Both the position numbers and the translations under genes were made by a program. A DNA stretch of 64,000 nt from DATCYZ01 sp036526195 (GTDB taxonomy: Bacteria; Pseudomonadota; Gammaproteobacteria; Burkholderiales; SG8-39). How positions within the stretch are numbered: the first letter of the stretch is position 1; the number at the start of each line of letters is the position of its first letter. Below the pieces are notes generated by a model, which ran no database searches, was not told where the DNA came from, and saw only the letters and a program-made list of their open reading frames with translations. Shown here piece after piece: positions 50,056 to 59,525 of this stretch. Location: contig DATCYZ010000029.1 in assembly GCA_036526195.1 (NCBI GenBank), positions 5,904-69,903 of the forward strand, written 5' to 3'.

Positions 50056-50391
50056 TCAGAGCGCGCCGCGCGTCCAGTACTGCGCGAGATAGACGAAGCC
50101 GGCGAAGGCGAACAGGTAGACGACCGCACTCCCGGCACGCTGGCGCGTGCGGGTGATCTCCACGCCCCGGCTGAGCCAGACCACGAGCACGAAGCCGAGG
50201 ACCACCAGCACTGCGGCAACGCCCGCCGAGAAGCCGCGCCCGAAGGCTTGCGCGATCCAGCCATCGGGCGAGAGCAGCTTGTAGATCGTGCCGCTCATGC
50301 CGGCGAGGACGAGGACAAGCAGGACGAAACCAACGCAGGCCTGCAGGCCTTCGCTGATCTCCTGGCGCGAATTTTCGGTCTTCATGCCCAT
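50056..50391 (-). CDS. Small inner-membrane protein of unknown function (111 aa)
   Basis: Three hydrophobic segments: about residues 18-38 (LQACVGFVLLVLVLAGMSG), 56-74 (GVAAVLVVLGFVLVVWLSRG) and 86-104 (GSAVVYLFAFAGFVYLAQYW). The N-terminus is polar. ATG 50391 taken; ATG 50385 (MKTENS) is equally possible. It stands alone with its own terminator and a 207-base upstream gap that faces the LLM oxidoreductase gene. No family recognised. Confidence 0.75.
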   Translation of the reverse strand: MGMKTENSRQEISEGLQACVGFVLLVLVLAGMSGTIYKLLSPDGWIAQAFGRGFSAGVAAVLVVLGFVLVVWLSRGVEITRTRQRAGSAVVYLFAFAGFVYLAQYWTRGAL

Positions 50392-50598
50392 TGACTCGCA
50401 AGGGGCGTGCCAGCATCGCGCAATCAGCGCCGCATCAATCGCTTGCGCCGATCGCGTGACTTAGTGCCATGGCCGGATTTGACGATTTCCGTCTGCCTGC
50501 AGCGACGACGCAGTTCACATTCTCTCAAACTCCCTGATTCTCCTGGCTATTTCCTGTCGGTGCGCGGCGACAGCGCGGCGCACGCTACCATCGCGTGC

Positions 50599-51621
50599 AT
50601 GAAACTCTCCGTCCTCGACCAATCCCCGATCATCAGCGGCCTCGGCGCGCGGCGCGCGATCGAGGAAACCCTCGGCCTCGCGCGCGCCGTCGATGCGCTC
50701 GGCTACACGCGCTACTGGCTCGCCGAACACCACGCCATCGGCGCGCTCGGCGACCCCTGCCCGGAGATCCTGCTCGCGCGCCTCGGCGCGGAAACGAAGC
50801 GCCTGCGGGTCGGCACCGGCGGCGTGCTGCTGCCCTACTACGCCGCCTTCAAGGTCGCCGAGACCTTCCGCATGCTGGAGGCGCTCTACCCGGGGCGCGT
50901 CGACCTCGGCATCGGCCGCGCGCCCGGCGGCGACCAGCGCACCGCGCAGGCCGTCGGCGGCGGACGTATTCCCGATGCGCGCGACTTTCCCGAGCAGGTC
51001 TGGCAGATCCTCGGTCACCTCGACGGCACCCTGCCCGCCGACCACCCTTGGGCGAAGCTGCGCGTGCAGCCCGAGGTCGACACCGCGCCGCAGCTCTGGC
51101 TGCTCGGCTCTTCGGACTACAGCGGCGCGCTCGCCGCGCAGCTCGGCGTGCGCTTCGCCTTCGCCCACTTCATCAATCCGCAGGGCGGCGACGGCGTGAC
51201 GCGCGCCTACCGCGACACGTTCGAGGCCCGCAACGCGAAGACCGTCGGCCCGGTGCCGCGCGACGCCGCGCCCGACGCCATCGTCTGCACCTTCGCCATC
51301 TGCGCCGAGACCGATGCCGAGGCCGAACGGCTGGCGCAGTCCATCGACCTGCGGCGCCTGCACATGGCGCTCAACCTCGACACCCCGGTGCCGACCCTCG
51401 AGGAAGCCGAGCAGCACCGCTACTCGGAGGAGGAACGGCGCTACGTCATGGGCCAGCGCCCGCGCGCGGTGATCGGCTCGCCCGCCACCTGCCGGCAGGC
51501 CTTCGAAACCATGGCCGAACGCTACGGGGTGGACGAGGTGATGGTGCTCACCATCACCGGCGATTACCCCTCGCGGCTGCGTTCCTACGAACTGCTGGCG
51601 GCGGAATTCGGGCTCGCCTGA
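50599..51621 (+). CDS. LLM-class flavin-dependent oxidoreductase
   Basis: 340-aa luciferase-like monooxygenase fold of the MsnO8 type. Features: MKLSVLDQSPI start, ARYWLAEHHA-like motif YTRYWLAEHHAIG, TGGVLLPYYAAFKVAE, GRVDLGIGRAPGGD and the C-terminal PRAVIGSPATCRQAFETMAERYGVDEVMV. ATG 50599 was chosen; the frame upstream has no homology. FMN/F420-type cofactor expected; substrate unknown. Convergent with the ankyrin gene, the gap holding palindrome copy 2. Confidence 0.9.
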   Translation: MKLSVLDQSPIISGLGARRAIEETLGLARAVDALGYTRYWLAEHHAIGALGDPCPEILLARLGAETKRLRVGTGGVLLPYYAAFKVAETFRMLEALYPGRVDLGIGRAPGGDQRTAQAVGGGRIPDARDFPEQVWQILGHLDGTLPADHPWAKLRVQPEVDTAPQLWLLGSSDYSGALAAQLGVRFAFAHFINPQGGDGVTRAYRDTFEARNAKTVGPVPRDAAPDAIVCTFAICAETDAEAERLAQSIDLRRLHMALNLDTPVPTLEEAEQHRYSEEERRYVMGQRPRAVIGSPATCRQAFETMAERYGVDEVMVLTITGDYPSRLRSYELLAAEFGLA

Positions 51622-51649
51622 GGCAGCCGGACGCCGCTTCCGGCCTCAA

Positions 51650-51667
51650 AGTAACATATATGTTACT
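51650..51667. repeat. Perfect 18-bp A/T-rich palindrome, copy 2
   Basis: AGTAACATATATGTTACT, identical to the inner 18 bases of 1211-1230. It lies 2 bases after the stop of the minus-strand ankyrin gene, in the convergent gap with the LLM gene. The flanks differ from copy 1, so the conserved unit is the palindrome itself. Confidence 0.85.
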
Positions 51668-51669
51668 AT

Positions 51670-52488
51670 TTAGGGCGCCCGTGTAACCCCTTTGGCGCGG
51701 TACTGGGGGTGCGCGGGGTCGTCGATCTCGATCGTGCCGAAGTTCGTGCCGCCCTGCGGCGCCGGCGCCCCGGGCGCGGGCTTGCCGGCCGCGGGCTTCG
51801 CGGAAGGCGCTGTCGCCGCGCGCTCGCGCCCCGCGAGCCAGGCCGCAAGCGCGTCGTGGCCGGCGGCATGCGCGATCTCCGCCGGTCGCGCGCCGTCGCG
51901 GTTGCGCGCCTCCTTCTGCGCGCCATTGGCCACCAGCCAGCGCGCGATCGCCTCGTAGCCGCCGTCGGCCGCCGCGTGCAGCGGCGTGTTGCCCTTCAGG
52001 TCCGCCACGTTCAGCCCCGCGCCCGCGGAGGCCAGCACGAAGGCGGTGCGCCCGTGGCCGGAAAGCACCGCCCAGAAGAGCACGGTTTCCCCGGCGTCGT
52101 TTCGCACCGTGGCGTCCGCCCCGGCCGCGAGCAGCATCTCCGCGAGCGCCGGATCGGCATGCAGGGCGGCGAGGTGCAGCGGCGTCTCGCCGCTCGCCGA
52201 GCGCGCGCGCAGATTCGCGCCGGCCTCGATCAGCAGCTTCGCGAGCGGCAGCATGCCCTTCTCGACCGCGCGATGCAGCGGCGTTTCACGCTCGGCGTTG
52301 CGCGCATTGACGTCGACCTTGCGTCGCGTCACCAGGCCCTCGGCCACCAGCGGCTTGCTCTCGTCGATGGCGGCGAACAGCTGCGCCTCGGGCGAGTCCG
52401 GCGCAGGCCCGACCGGCGCCTGCGCAAGCGCCGCCCCGGCGAACGCCAGCAGCCCGGCGAGCAGCGCGGTGCGCAGCGCGTTCTTCAT
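51670..52488 (-). CDS. Secreted/periplasmic ankyrin-repeat protein
   Basis: 272 aa. Signal peptide MKNALRTALLAGLLAFAGAALAQA. Ankyrin repeats follow: ETPLHRAVEKGMLPLAKLLIEAGANL, ETPLHLAALHADPALAEMLLAAGADA, ETVLFWAVLSGHGRTAFVLA and NTPLHAAADGGYEAIARWLV (about residues 60-200), then a Pro/Ala-rich linker and a short tail TNFGTIEIDDPAHPQYRAKG. Ankyrin repeats mediate protein binding. Last gene of a five-gene minus-strand unit; its start overlaps the end of the large dehydrogenase gene (ATGA). Confidence 0.9.
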   Translation of the reverse strand: MKNALRTALLAGLLAFAGAALAQAPVGPAPDSPEAQLFAAIDESKPLVAEGLVTRRKVDVNARNAERETPLHRAVEKGMLPLAKLLIEAGANLRARSASGETPLHLAALHADPALAEMLLAAGADATVRNDAGETVLFWAVLSGHGRTAFVLASAGAGLNVADLKGNTPLHAAADGGYEAIARWLVANGAQKEARNRDGARPAEIAHAAGHDALAAWLAGRERAATAPSAKPAAGKPAPGAPAPQGGTNFGTIEIDDPAHPQYRAKGVTRAP

Positions 52489-55445
52489 CGCGCCGCCCGC
52501 ACCAGGTCGGCGAGCAGTTCGGCGAGCGGCCGCGCCGCGCGCGCGCCGAGGCCTTCGATCTGCTCGCGGCAGGAGAAGCCGTCGGCGATCACCTGCGTGC
52601 CCGCGTCGGCGGCGGCGAGCGCGGGCAGCAGCGCCGATTCGGCGATGCGCTTCGAATGCGCGAAGGTTTCGGGACGCATGCCGTAGGACCCGGCCATGCC
52701 GCAACAGCCGGTGTCCGGCATCGACACCTCGAGCCCGCAGCCGCCGAGCAGCGCCGCTTCCGCCTTCTGGCCGATGAGCGCCTTCTGGTGGCAATGCCCG
52801 TGCAGCAGCACGCGGCCCGCCGCGGCCGGCGGTGTCCAGCCGCGCCGCACCAGCACATCCGCCAGCGTGGTGGCCTGCGCGGCGAGGCGCTTCGCGCGCA
52901 CATCGTCCGGAAAGAGCTGGAGCAACTCGTCCTTGAAGACCGACAGGCAGCCCGGCTCGAGCACCACCACCGGCACGCCGGACTCGAGCTGCGGCCCGAG
53001 CACCTCGAGCACGCGCGCGAGCGTCGCCTTCGCGCGATCGAGCAGGCCGAAGTCGTAGTAGGGCCGCCCGCAGCACAGGCGCGCGCCGGGCAGGTCGACG
53101 CGCAGGCCCGCGGCTTCCAGCACTTCGGCCGCGGCGAGCCCGTTGGCGGGCCTGAAGTGCTCGGTGAAGGTGTCGGCAAAGAGCAGCACCGGGTCGCCTG
53201 CGCGCGCGCCATCCTTGCGCCCGGGCGCGCGGCGTTCGCGATTGCGGGCGTCGAAGGCGCGGCTGAAGGTCCTCGCGGCGAAGCGCGGCAGGCGGCGCGC
53301 CGGGTGCGCCCCCGCGGCGCGCGCGGCCAGGCCCGCGAGGCCCGGCGTCTGCGTGAGGAAGTTCGCCAGCCAGGGCAGGCGCGCGGCGAGCGGCGCCCAC
53401 TCGCCGATGCGCCCCATGCTGTGCGCCTGCCGCGGTCGCACCTTGCCCTCGTAATGGTGCGACATGAACTCCGCCTTGTACGCCGCCATGTCGGTGTGCG
53501 TCGGGCAGTCGCTGCGGCAGCCCTTGCAGGCAAGGCAGCCCTCGAGCGCATCCCGCACGTCCTCGCTCGCCCAGCCTTCGGTGATCACCTCGCCGCGCAA
53601 CATCTCCTGCAGCAATCGTGAGCGACCGCGCGTGGAATGACGCTCCTCGCCGGTGGCGCGATAGCTCGGGCACATGGTGCCGCCGGCGGCGGCGCGGCAC
53701 TTGCCCATGCCGATGCAGTGCTCGGTCGCGCGCGTGAAGCCTTCGCCCACCGGGCTCCTGAAGGCAAAGCGGGTGGCGAGCGTCACCGGCCTGTAGTCCG
53801 GGCCGAGGCGCAGGTTCTCGTCCGCCCGCAGCACCGGCCCTTCGGCGTTCACCAGCTTGCCCGGGTTCATGCGGTTGCCCGGATCCCAGATGCGCTTGAA
53901 CTCGCGAAACGCTTCCATCAGTTCCTCGCCATACATCGCCGGCAGGAACTCCGCCTTGGCCTGCCCGTCGCCGTGCTCGCCCGAGAGCGAGCCGCCGTAC
54001 TTCACCACCAGCGCCGCGGCCTCACCGAGGAAGCGCCGCCAGTGCGCCACGCCCTCGGGGGAGCGCAACTCGAAGGTGATGCGCGCGTGGATGCAGCCTT
54101 CGCCGAAGTGGCCGTAGAGCGAGGTCTTGTAGCCGTAGCGGTCGATCAGGCGCTGGAACTCGCGCAGGTAGTCGCCAAGGCGCAGCGGGTCGACCGCCGC
54201 GTCCTCCCAGCCCACCACCGGGTCGGGCCCGCGCGCGCCCTTGCCCGCATCGAGTGCGAGCGCGGTGGCCGAGGCGCCGGTCTCGCGAATCGTCCAGACC
54301 CGCGCCACCATGGCGCGGTCCTCGATCAGCCAGGCCGAGATGTCCTCGCGCCCGGCAAAGGCCGCTTCCAGCGCGCGCGCCTGCGCCACGGCGTCCGCGC
54401 GCGTGTCGGCGCCGAACTCGCACATCAGCCAGGCCTCGCCCTTCGGCAGGAGCGCGATGTCCTCGAGCTTCAACCGGCGCTCGCGCAGGCCGCCGATGAT
54501 GCGGTTGTCCAGCCCCTCGCAGGCGATCGGCCCGGCCTTGATCACCTCCGGCACCACGTCGCCGGCGCAATAGATGTCGGGGAAGCCGAGCACCAGCAGC
54601 ACGCGCTCCGGCGGGCTCTCCACCAGCGCGGTCTCGGCCTCGAGCGTGAGCGCGCAGGTGCCTTCGGAGCCGACCAGCGCGCGCGCCACGTTGAAGCCGT
54701 TCTCGGGCAGCAACTGGTCGAGGTTGTAGCCCGAGACGCGCCGGCGAATGTTCGGGAATCTTGCGCGGATCAGGTCCGCGTAGCGGTACGCGAGCGCCTT
54801 CAGCCGCGTGTAGATCTCCGCCTGCCGGCCGCCGCCGGCGACGATGCGTGCGAACGCCTCGTCCGAGGTCGGGCCGCACCAGAAGCGCGCGCCGTCATAG
54901 GTCAGCACTTCCAGCCGCGCGATGTTCTCCACCGTCTTGCCCGCCATCACCGAGTGCGGGCCGCAGGAATTGTTGCCGATCATGCCGCCAAGCGTGCAGC
55001 GCGAGTGCGTCGCCGGGTCGGGGGCAAAGGTGAGCCCGTGCTCCTCGGCCGCGCCGCGTAGCGCGTCGCAGACCGCGCCGGGTTCGACGCGCGCGCGCCG
55101 CGCCGCCGGATCGACCCCGAGCACCCGGTTCAGGTACTTCGAGCAATCGACGACCACCGCGACGTTCACGCTCTGGCCGTTCTGAGCGGTGCCGCCGCCG
55201 CGCGCCAGCACCGGCGCGCCGTGCGCGCGGCACAATTCGAGGGTCTTCTCCACGTCGGCGATCGTGCGCGGCAGCACCACGCCGATCGGCACCTGCCGGT
55301 AGTTGGAGGCGTCGGCCGCATAGGCAGCGCGGCTGCCCGGCTCGAAGCGCACCTCGCCCTCGAGCGATTCGCGCAACGCGCGCTCGAGCGCGGCGTGCGG
55401 GGCGGATTGCGTCGGGACGGCCTGGTCGTGCGTGGTGCGGGTCAA
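52485..55445 (-). CDS. FAD- and 4Fe-4S-containing D-2-hydroxyacid dehydrogenase (YdiJ-type)
   Basis: 986-aa fusion. Residues about 30-520: PCMH-type FAD domain (ARGGGTAQNGQSVN, GNNSCGPHSVMAGKTVENI) and the FAD-linked oxidase C-terminal domain. Residues about 590-660: a Fe-S module with cysteines in CIGMGKC...CPS and CLACKGCRSDCPTH. C-terminal CCG domains: CCGRPYYDFG and CCGMAGSYG. Oxidises a D-2-hydroxyacid (lactate, 2-hydroxyglutarate) to the keto acid with electrons to the quinone pool or an acceptor. Start overlaps the stop of the upstream M48 gene (ATGA). Confidence 0.93.
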   Translation of the reverse strand: MTRTTHDQAVPTQSAPHAALERALRESLEGEVRFEPGSRAAYAADASNYRQVPIGVVLPRTIADVEKTLELCRAHGAPVLARGGGTAQNGQSVNVAVVVDCSKYLNRVLGVDPAARRARVEPGAVCDALRGAAEEHGLTFAPDPATHSRCTLGGMIGNNSCGPHSVMAGKTVENIARLEVLTYDGARFWCGPTSDEAFARIVAGGGRQAEIYTRLKALAYRYADLIRARFPNIRRRVSGYNLDQLLPENGFNVARALVGSEGTCALTLEAETALVESPPERVLLVLGFPDIYCAGDVVPEVIKAGPIACEGLDNRIIGGLRERRLKLEDIALLPKGEAWLMCEFGADTRADAVAQARALEAAFAGREDISAWLIEDRAMVARVWTIRETGASATALALDAGKGARGPDPVVGWEDAAVDPLRLGDYLREFQRLIDRYGYKTSLYGHFGEGCIHARITFELRSPEGVAHWRRFLGEAAALVVKYGGSLSGEHGDGQAKAEFLPAMYGEELMEAFREFKRIWDPGNRMNPGKLVNAEGPVLRADENLRLGPDYRPVTLATRFAFRSPVGEGFTRATEHCIGMGKCRAAAGGTMCPSYRATGEERHSTRGRSRLLQEMLRGEVITEGWASEDVRDALEGCLACKGCRSDCPTHTDMAAYKAEFMSHHYEGKVRPRQAHSMGRIGEWAPLAARLPWLANFLTQTPGLAGLAARAAGAHPARRLPRFAARTFSRAFDARNRERRAPGRKDGARAGDPVLLFADTFTEHFRPANGLAAAEVLEAAGLRVDLPGARLCCGRPYYDFGLLDRAKATLARVLEVLGPQLESGVPVVVLEPGCLSVFKDELLQLFPDDVRAKRLAAQATTLADVLVRRGWTPPAAAGRVLLHGHCHQKALIGQKAEAALLGGCGLEVSMPDTGCCGMAGSYGMRPETFAHSKRIAESALLPALAAADAGTQVIADGFSCREQIEGLGARAARPLAELLADLVRAAR

Positions 55446-57460
55446 GCCCCGAGTGTAGCGGGATCGAGCGCCGCGAGCACCGGCGGCACCGGGCAGTCGA
55501 GCGTCGCGGCCACGGTGCGCACCAGTTCGGCCTGCGCCAGGCGAAAGCCGCCGTGCGCCGCGGTGTCGAGGCAGGCGCGCAGCACGCGCGGCTTGCCGAG
55601 CGGCGCGAGGCGGCGCAGGCGCTCGAGCGCCTCGCCCACGCGCACGAGCGACAGTTCGCCGATCGGCACCAGCGCGTCGGTCGGCAGGCCGAGGCGCGGC
55701 GCGCCCTCGGCGAAGGCCGCGGCCGCCTCGCCGCGCGCCGCATGCGCGATCAGCGAGAGCACCAGGCCCGCCTCCCCCGCCACCTGTTCCATCTTGTCGA
55801 ATTCGCTCCGCACCGGGCGCCCCGCGCCCTCGCGCAGGTGCTGACGCAGGAAGGTGAGCAGCACGAACTCCGCAAGCGTCACGCGCCGGTCCGCCGCCAC
55901 GACCGCCGCGAGGTCCTCGACGAAGGCATCACGCCCCGCCTGCGGCTGCGCCTTGAGCGCCGGCAGCGCGAGTTCCGCCAGCGGCAGCACGCAGGCGCGG
56001 CCGAGCGCGGCGATCTCCTGCCACGCGGCAAGCGCTTCCTTCGCGGCCGCCGCATCGCGACGCGCGGTGAGCGCGGCGAGCTCGGCGGCGCGCACCGTCT
56101 CGTCCTTCTCGAGGGCGAGGGCGAACATCACCTGTTCGGCGCCGGCCGCGGTGTCCAGTCGCGTGCGCGTCGTCGCGGGCACCGAGGCGATCAGCCGCGC
56201 GGCCGCATCGAGGTGTTCGCGTCCCGGATGGCCGACCGCCGCGGCCACGCCGGCGAGCGCGGCTGCAGTGGTCAGTTTTTCGCCTGCGCCCAGCGTCCTC
56301 ACCACGTTGCCGCCGCCGTCGATCACCGCCACCGCGCCCAACTGGTGGATGCCCTCGCGCGCGCGGCGGTAGTCCTCGATGCGGAATCGCGGGTGCACGC
56401 GGCGGATGCGTTCGTCGATCGGCGGGTGGGTGCTGAAGCCCGGCCCCAGCCAGGTGCCCACGGCCTGGGCGAAGAACATGTGGCTCGCATCCTCGGCATG
56501 CGGGTGCAGCAGGCGCGTGCCCAGACGCAGCGAGCGCGTCGAATCCAGCGCCCCGGCGATGCCCTCGGGATTGCGCGTGAACTGCACGCTGGCGGCGTCG
56601 GCGAGGAACTCGCGCTGGCGGCCGATCGCGGACTTGATCAGGCGCGCCGCCATCACCCCGACATGGCCGACGCCGGCGAGCACCACGCCCGCCAGCAGCA
56701 GGCCCGGAGAAAGCGTCTGCTTCTCGCGCTTCACGCCGATCGCGCCGCGCACCGCCACGCGCACCATGTGCTCCCCGGCCTGGCCGATGAACACGATGCC
56801 GTACAGCAGGCCGAGCAGCCAGACGTTCAGGCGCATGTCGCCGTTCAGGATGTGGCTGAACTCGTGGGCGATCACGCCCTGCAACTCGTCGCGGGTGAGC
56901 TTCTGCATCGCTGCGCGCGTGACGACGATCACCGCCTCGTTGGCGCTGTAGCCCGCGGCGAGCGCGTTGATCGCGGTCTCGTCCTCCATGACGTATACAG
57001 GGGGCACCGACATGCCCGAGGCGATCGCCATCTCCTCGACCACGTTGAGCAGCCGCGTGACCGCCGCGTTCGCCTGCCCGCGCTCGATAGGCCGCGCATC
57101 CAGCAATTCGGCCACCGCCTCGCCGCCGCCGCGCAACTGCCACATGCGCCAGAGCGAGGCCGCGACCATCAGGGCGAGCATGCCGCCGCCGATCGACCAG
57201 AAGAAGCCGCGCGGCACGCCCTTCGAAAGCACCTCGAAGTAGTTGCGCACCGGGCTGCGCAGGTCGAGCGTGAGCGACACGCCCTCGGGCAGGGGGCCGC
57301 CCCAAAACAGGATGAACAGCGCGAACAGCGCCCCGGCGATCAGCGCGACCGTTGCCGCGACCGCCACCACGGCGAGCGCGTAGACCGGCAGGAGGCGGCG
57401 CGTGGTGCGTCGCGCCGCCTCCTGCAACTCGAAGCAATCGGCGCTGCCCGCGCTCACCAT
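55442..57460 (-). CDS. M48-family membrane metallopeptidase with TerB-like C-terminus, paralogue 1
   Basis: 672 aa. Membrane helices near residues 25-53 and 88-105; M48/HtpX zinc motif HEFSH at 199-203 in DELQGVIAHEFSHILNGDM and the downstream REFLADAASVQFTRNPEGIAGAL with the third ligand Glu. Residues about 320 on form a long C-terminal extension (about 350 aa) that ends in a TerB-like helical region (AEFVLLTFLRQHL). Immediately downstream of a close paralogue with a 3-base gap: a tandem duplication. Probably a quality-control protease of the inner membrane. Confidence 0.93.
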   Translation of the reverse strand: MVSAGSADCFELQEAARRTTRRLLPVYALAVVAVAATVALIAGALFALFILFWGGPLPEGVSLTLDLRSPVRNYFEVLSKGVPRGFFWSIGGGMLALMVAASLWRMWQLRGGGEAVAELLDARPIERGQANAAVTRLLNVVEEMAIASGMSVPPVYVMEDETAINALAAGYSANEAVIVVTRAAMQKLTRDELQGVIAHEFSHILNGDMRLNVWLLGLLYGIVFIGQAGEHMVRVAVRGAIGVKREKQTLSPGLLLAGVVLAGVGHVGVMAARLIKSAIGRQREFLADAASVQFTRNPEGIAGALDSTRSLRLGTRLLHPHAEDASHMFFAQAVGTWLGPGFSTHPPIDERIRRVHPRFRIEDYRRAREGIHQLGAVAVIDGGGNVVRTLGAGEKLTTAAALAGVAAAVGHPGREHLDAAARLIASVPATTRTRLDTAAGAEQVMFALALEKDETVRAAELAALTARRDAAAAKEALAAWQEIAALGRACVLPLAELALPALKAQPQAGRDAFVEDLAAVVAADRRVTLAEFVLLTFLRQHLREGAGRPVRSEFDKMEQVAGEAGLVLSLIAHAARGEAAAAFAEGAPRLGLPTDALVPIGELSLVRVGEALERLRRLAPLGKPRVLRACLDTAAHGGFRLAQAELVRTVAATLDCPVPPVLAALDPATLGA

Positions 57461-57463
57461 CGA

Positions 57464-59485
57464 TCAGGCCTCGTGCGAGAGCGGATCGCTCGCCTCGAAC
57501 CCGGCGGGCAGCGGGCAGTCGAGCACCGCGCCGATCACGCGCAGCAACTCGGCTTCCGCCACGCGGATCGTGCCGTCGGCGGTGACCGCGGCGAAGAGCC
57601 CCTTCACCAGCACCGCCTGCGCGAACGGCGCGAGCGCGCGCAGCGCCTCGAGCGCGTCCGCGAAGGCGGCCCCGGGCCTGCTCTGCGCCGGCATCGGCGC
57701 CTGCGGCAGGCCCATGGCCGACAGCGCGGCGCGCCAGGCCTCGCGCGATCGCGCCTCGCCGTCGGCGCCGTCGTGCCGGCCCGCATGGCAGAGCAACTCG
57801 AGCACCTGCAGCACTTCGGACCGGGCCGACTCCAGCGTGCGCGCGCCGGCCGCCGCGCGCGGCGGCGCCGGCGACAACTGGCTGCGCACCAGTTGCAGCA
57901 CCACGAACTCCGCCAGCGTGACGCGCCGGTCGGCGTGGATCACGATCTCGAGCGCGCGCAGCAGCGCGTCCTGCGCCGCTTTCGGCGCGCGCTTGAGCGC
58001 CGGCAGCGCAAGGTCGACGAGCGGCAACCTGAATGCCGGGCCGAGCGGCGCGATCGAGGGTTCGAGCGCGTTCGCCGCCTGTGCGAGCGCGCCCAGACCG
58101 GCCGCGTCCAGGCCGCGCTGCTGCGCGGCGCGCACCGCCTCGGGCCGGGCGAGCAGCAGCGCCACGAGCGCGGCGGCGGCGCCTTCCGCCTGGTGCAGGC
58201 GATCGTGCAGGTCCTCAGGCAGCGCCGCGATCAGACGCGCCGCGAAATCCACCCGGTCCGCCGTCATGCGGCCGACCAGTTCCGTGCTGGCGCCCGCCGA
58301 ACGCCCCCACGCGAGCGCCCGGTCATCGCCGCGCCGCCCGCGATTGCCGGCCAGCACCGCGGCGGTCGCGAGCAGGGCCTGCGCCGCGCCGCGGCGGCGT
58401 TGTTCGGCTTCTTGCGCCGCCTGCGGATCGGCCGCCAGCGCGCGCCGCCGCTCGAGGTAGTCCGACGCGCGAAAGCCCGGATGCACGCGCCGGATGCGCG
58501 ACTCGAGCGGCGGGTGCGTGGCGAACAGGCCGCCGAACCAGACCGCGACCGGCGCGCCGAAGCACATGTGCGAGAGCGCCTCGGCATGGCGCGCGCCGAT
58601 GCGCGCCCCGCCCGCGTGCCGGCCGATCTGGTGCAGGGCGCCGGCGATGCCCTCGGGATTGCGCGTGAATTGCACGCTGGCGGCATCGGCGAGGAACTCG
58701 CGCTGGCGCGACACCGCCGCCTTGATCAGGCGCGCGAAGCCGAAGCCCACCGCGCCGACGATGAAGAGCGCGAGCCCGAGCACGAAGAAGCCCGCGGCAC
58801 CGCCGTCCTTGCGACCGCGCGATTCGCCGACGCTGCGCATGATGAAGCGGCCGATGGCGCCGATGAAGACGATCCCCTGCAAGGTGCCGAGCAGGCGCAC
58901 GTTCAGGCGCATGTCACCGTTCAGGATGTGGCTGAACTCATGGCCGATCACGCCCTGCAACTCGTCCCGTGTCAGCGTCTCGAGCGCGCCGCGCGTCACC
59001 GCCACCACCGCCCCGGCAATCTGCGTGCCTGCGGCGAAGGCGTTGATGCCGGCTTCGTCGGCCATGACGTAGCTCTGCGGCACGCGCACGCCCGCGGCGA
59101 TCGCCATCTCCTCGACCACGTTCAGCAGGCGCTGCTCGAGCGGATCGTGCGTCGCGGGATCGACCGGCCGCGCCCCGGCCATGTCCGCCACCACGGCGCC
59201 GCCGCCGGAGAGGCGGTGCGTGTGCCACAGGCTCACCAGCCCGATGACGGTCGCGGTGACCGCGGCGCCGCCGGCGAGCAGGTCGCGCGGCACCGCGCGC
59301 AGCGCGGCGGGCAGCTCGAGCGGGCCGCCGCGCGCCGCCGTCAGGGTCTCGGCGTGCAACCAGATCCAGGCCCCGGCGATCACCGCGTCCACCGCGAGGA
59401 TCACGCCGAGCACCGCCAGCAGGTACAGCCCAACGAGCAGGCGCGTATTGCGCCGCGCGAGTTGCTGGTGCTCGAAAAAGTTCAT
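57464..59485 (-). CDS. M48-family membrane metallopeptidase with TerB-like C-terminus, paralogue 2
   Basis: 673 aa, same architecture as the gene downstream. Membrane helices near 17-45 and 70-87; HEFSH at residues 182-186 in DELQGVIGHEFSHILNGDMRLNV; REFLADAASVQFTRNPEGIAGAL is identical in both paralogues, while the middle and C-terminal parts differ widely. Downstream of lemA by 40 bases. The first 20 residues are amphipathic (MNFFEHQQLARRN), which fits a membrane-associated start. Confidence 0.93.
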   Translation of the reverse strand: MNFFEHQQLARRNTRLLVGLYLLAVLGVILAVDAVIAGAWIWLHAETLTAARGGPLELPAALRAVPRDLLAGGAAVTATVIGLVSLWHTHRLSGGGAVVADMAGARPVDPATHDPLEQRLLNVVEEMAIAAGVRVPQSYVMADEAGINAFAAGTQIAGAVVAVTRGALETLTRDELQGVIGHEFSHILNGDMRLNVRLLGTLQGIVFIGAIGRFIMRSVGESRGRKDGGAAGFFVLGLALFIVGAVGFGFARLIKAAVSRQREFLADAASVQFTRNPEGIAGALHQIGRHAGGARIGARHAEALSHMCFGAPVAVWFGGLFATHPPLESRIRRVHPGFRASDYLERRRALAADPQAAQEAEQRRRGAAQALLATAAVLAGNRGRRGDDRALAWGRSAGASTELVGRMTADRVDFAARLIAALPEDLHDRLHQAEGAAAALVALLLARPEAVRAAQQRGLDAAGLGALAQAANALEPSIAPLGPAFRLPLVDLALPALKRAPKAAQDALLRALEIVIHADRRVTLAEFVVLQLVRSQLSPAPPRAAAGARTLESARSEVLQVLELLCHAGRHDGADGEARSREAWRAALSAMGLPQAPMPAQSRPGAAFADALEALRALAPFAQAVLVKGLFAAVTADGTIRVAEAELLRVIGAVLDCPLPAGFEASDPLSHEA

Positions 59486-59525
59486 CTGCGCGCGGGGCGC
59501 GCCAGGCCGCGCGGGCGGGCCGCGC

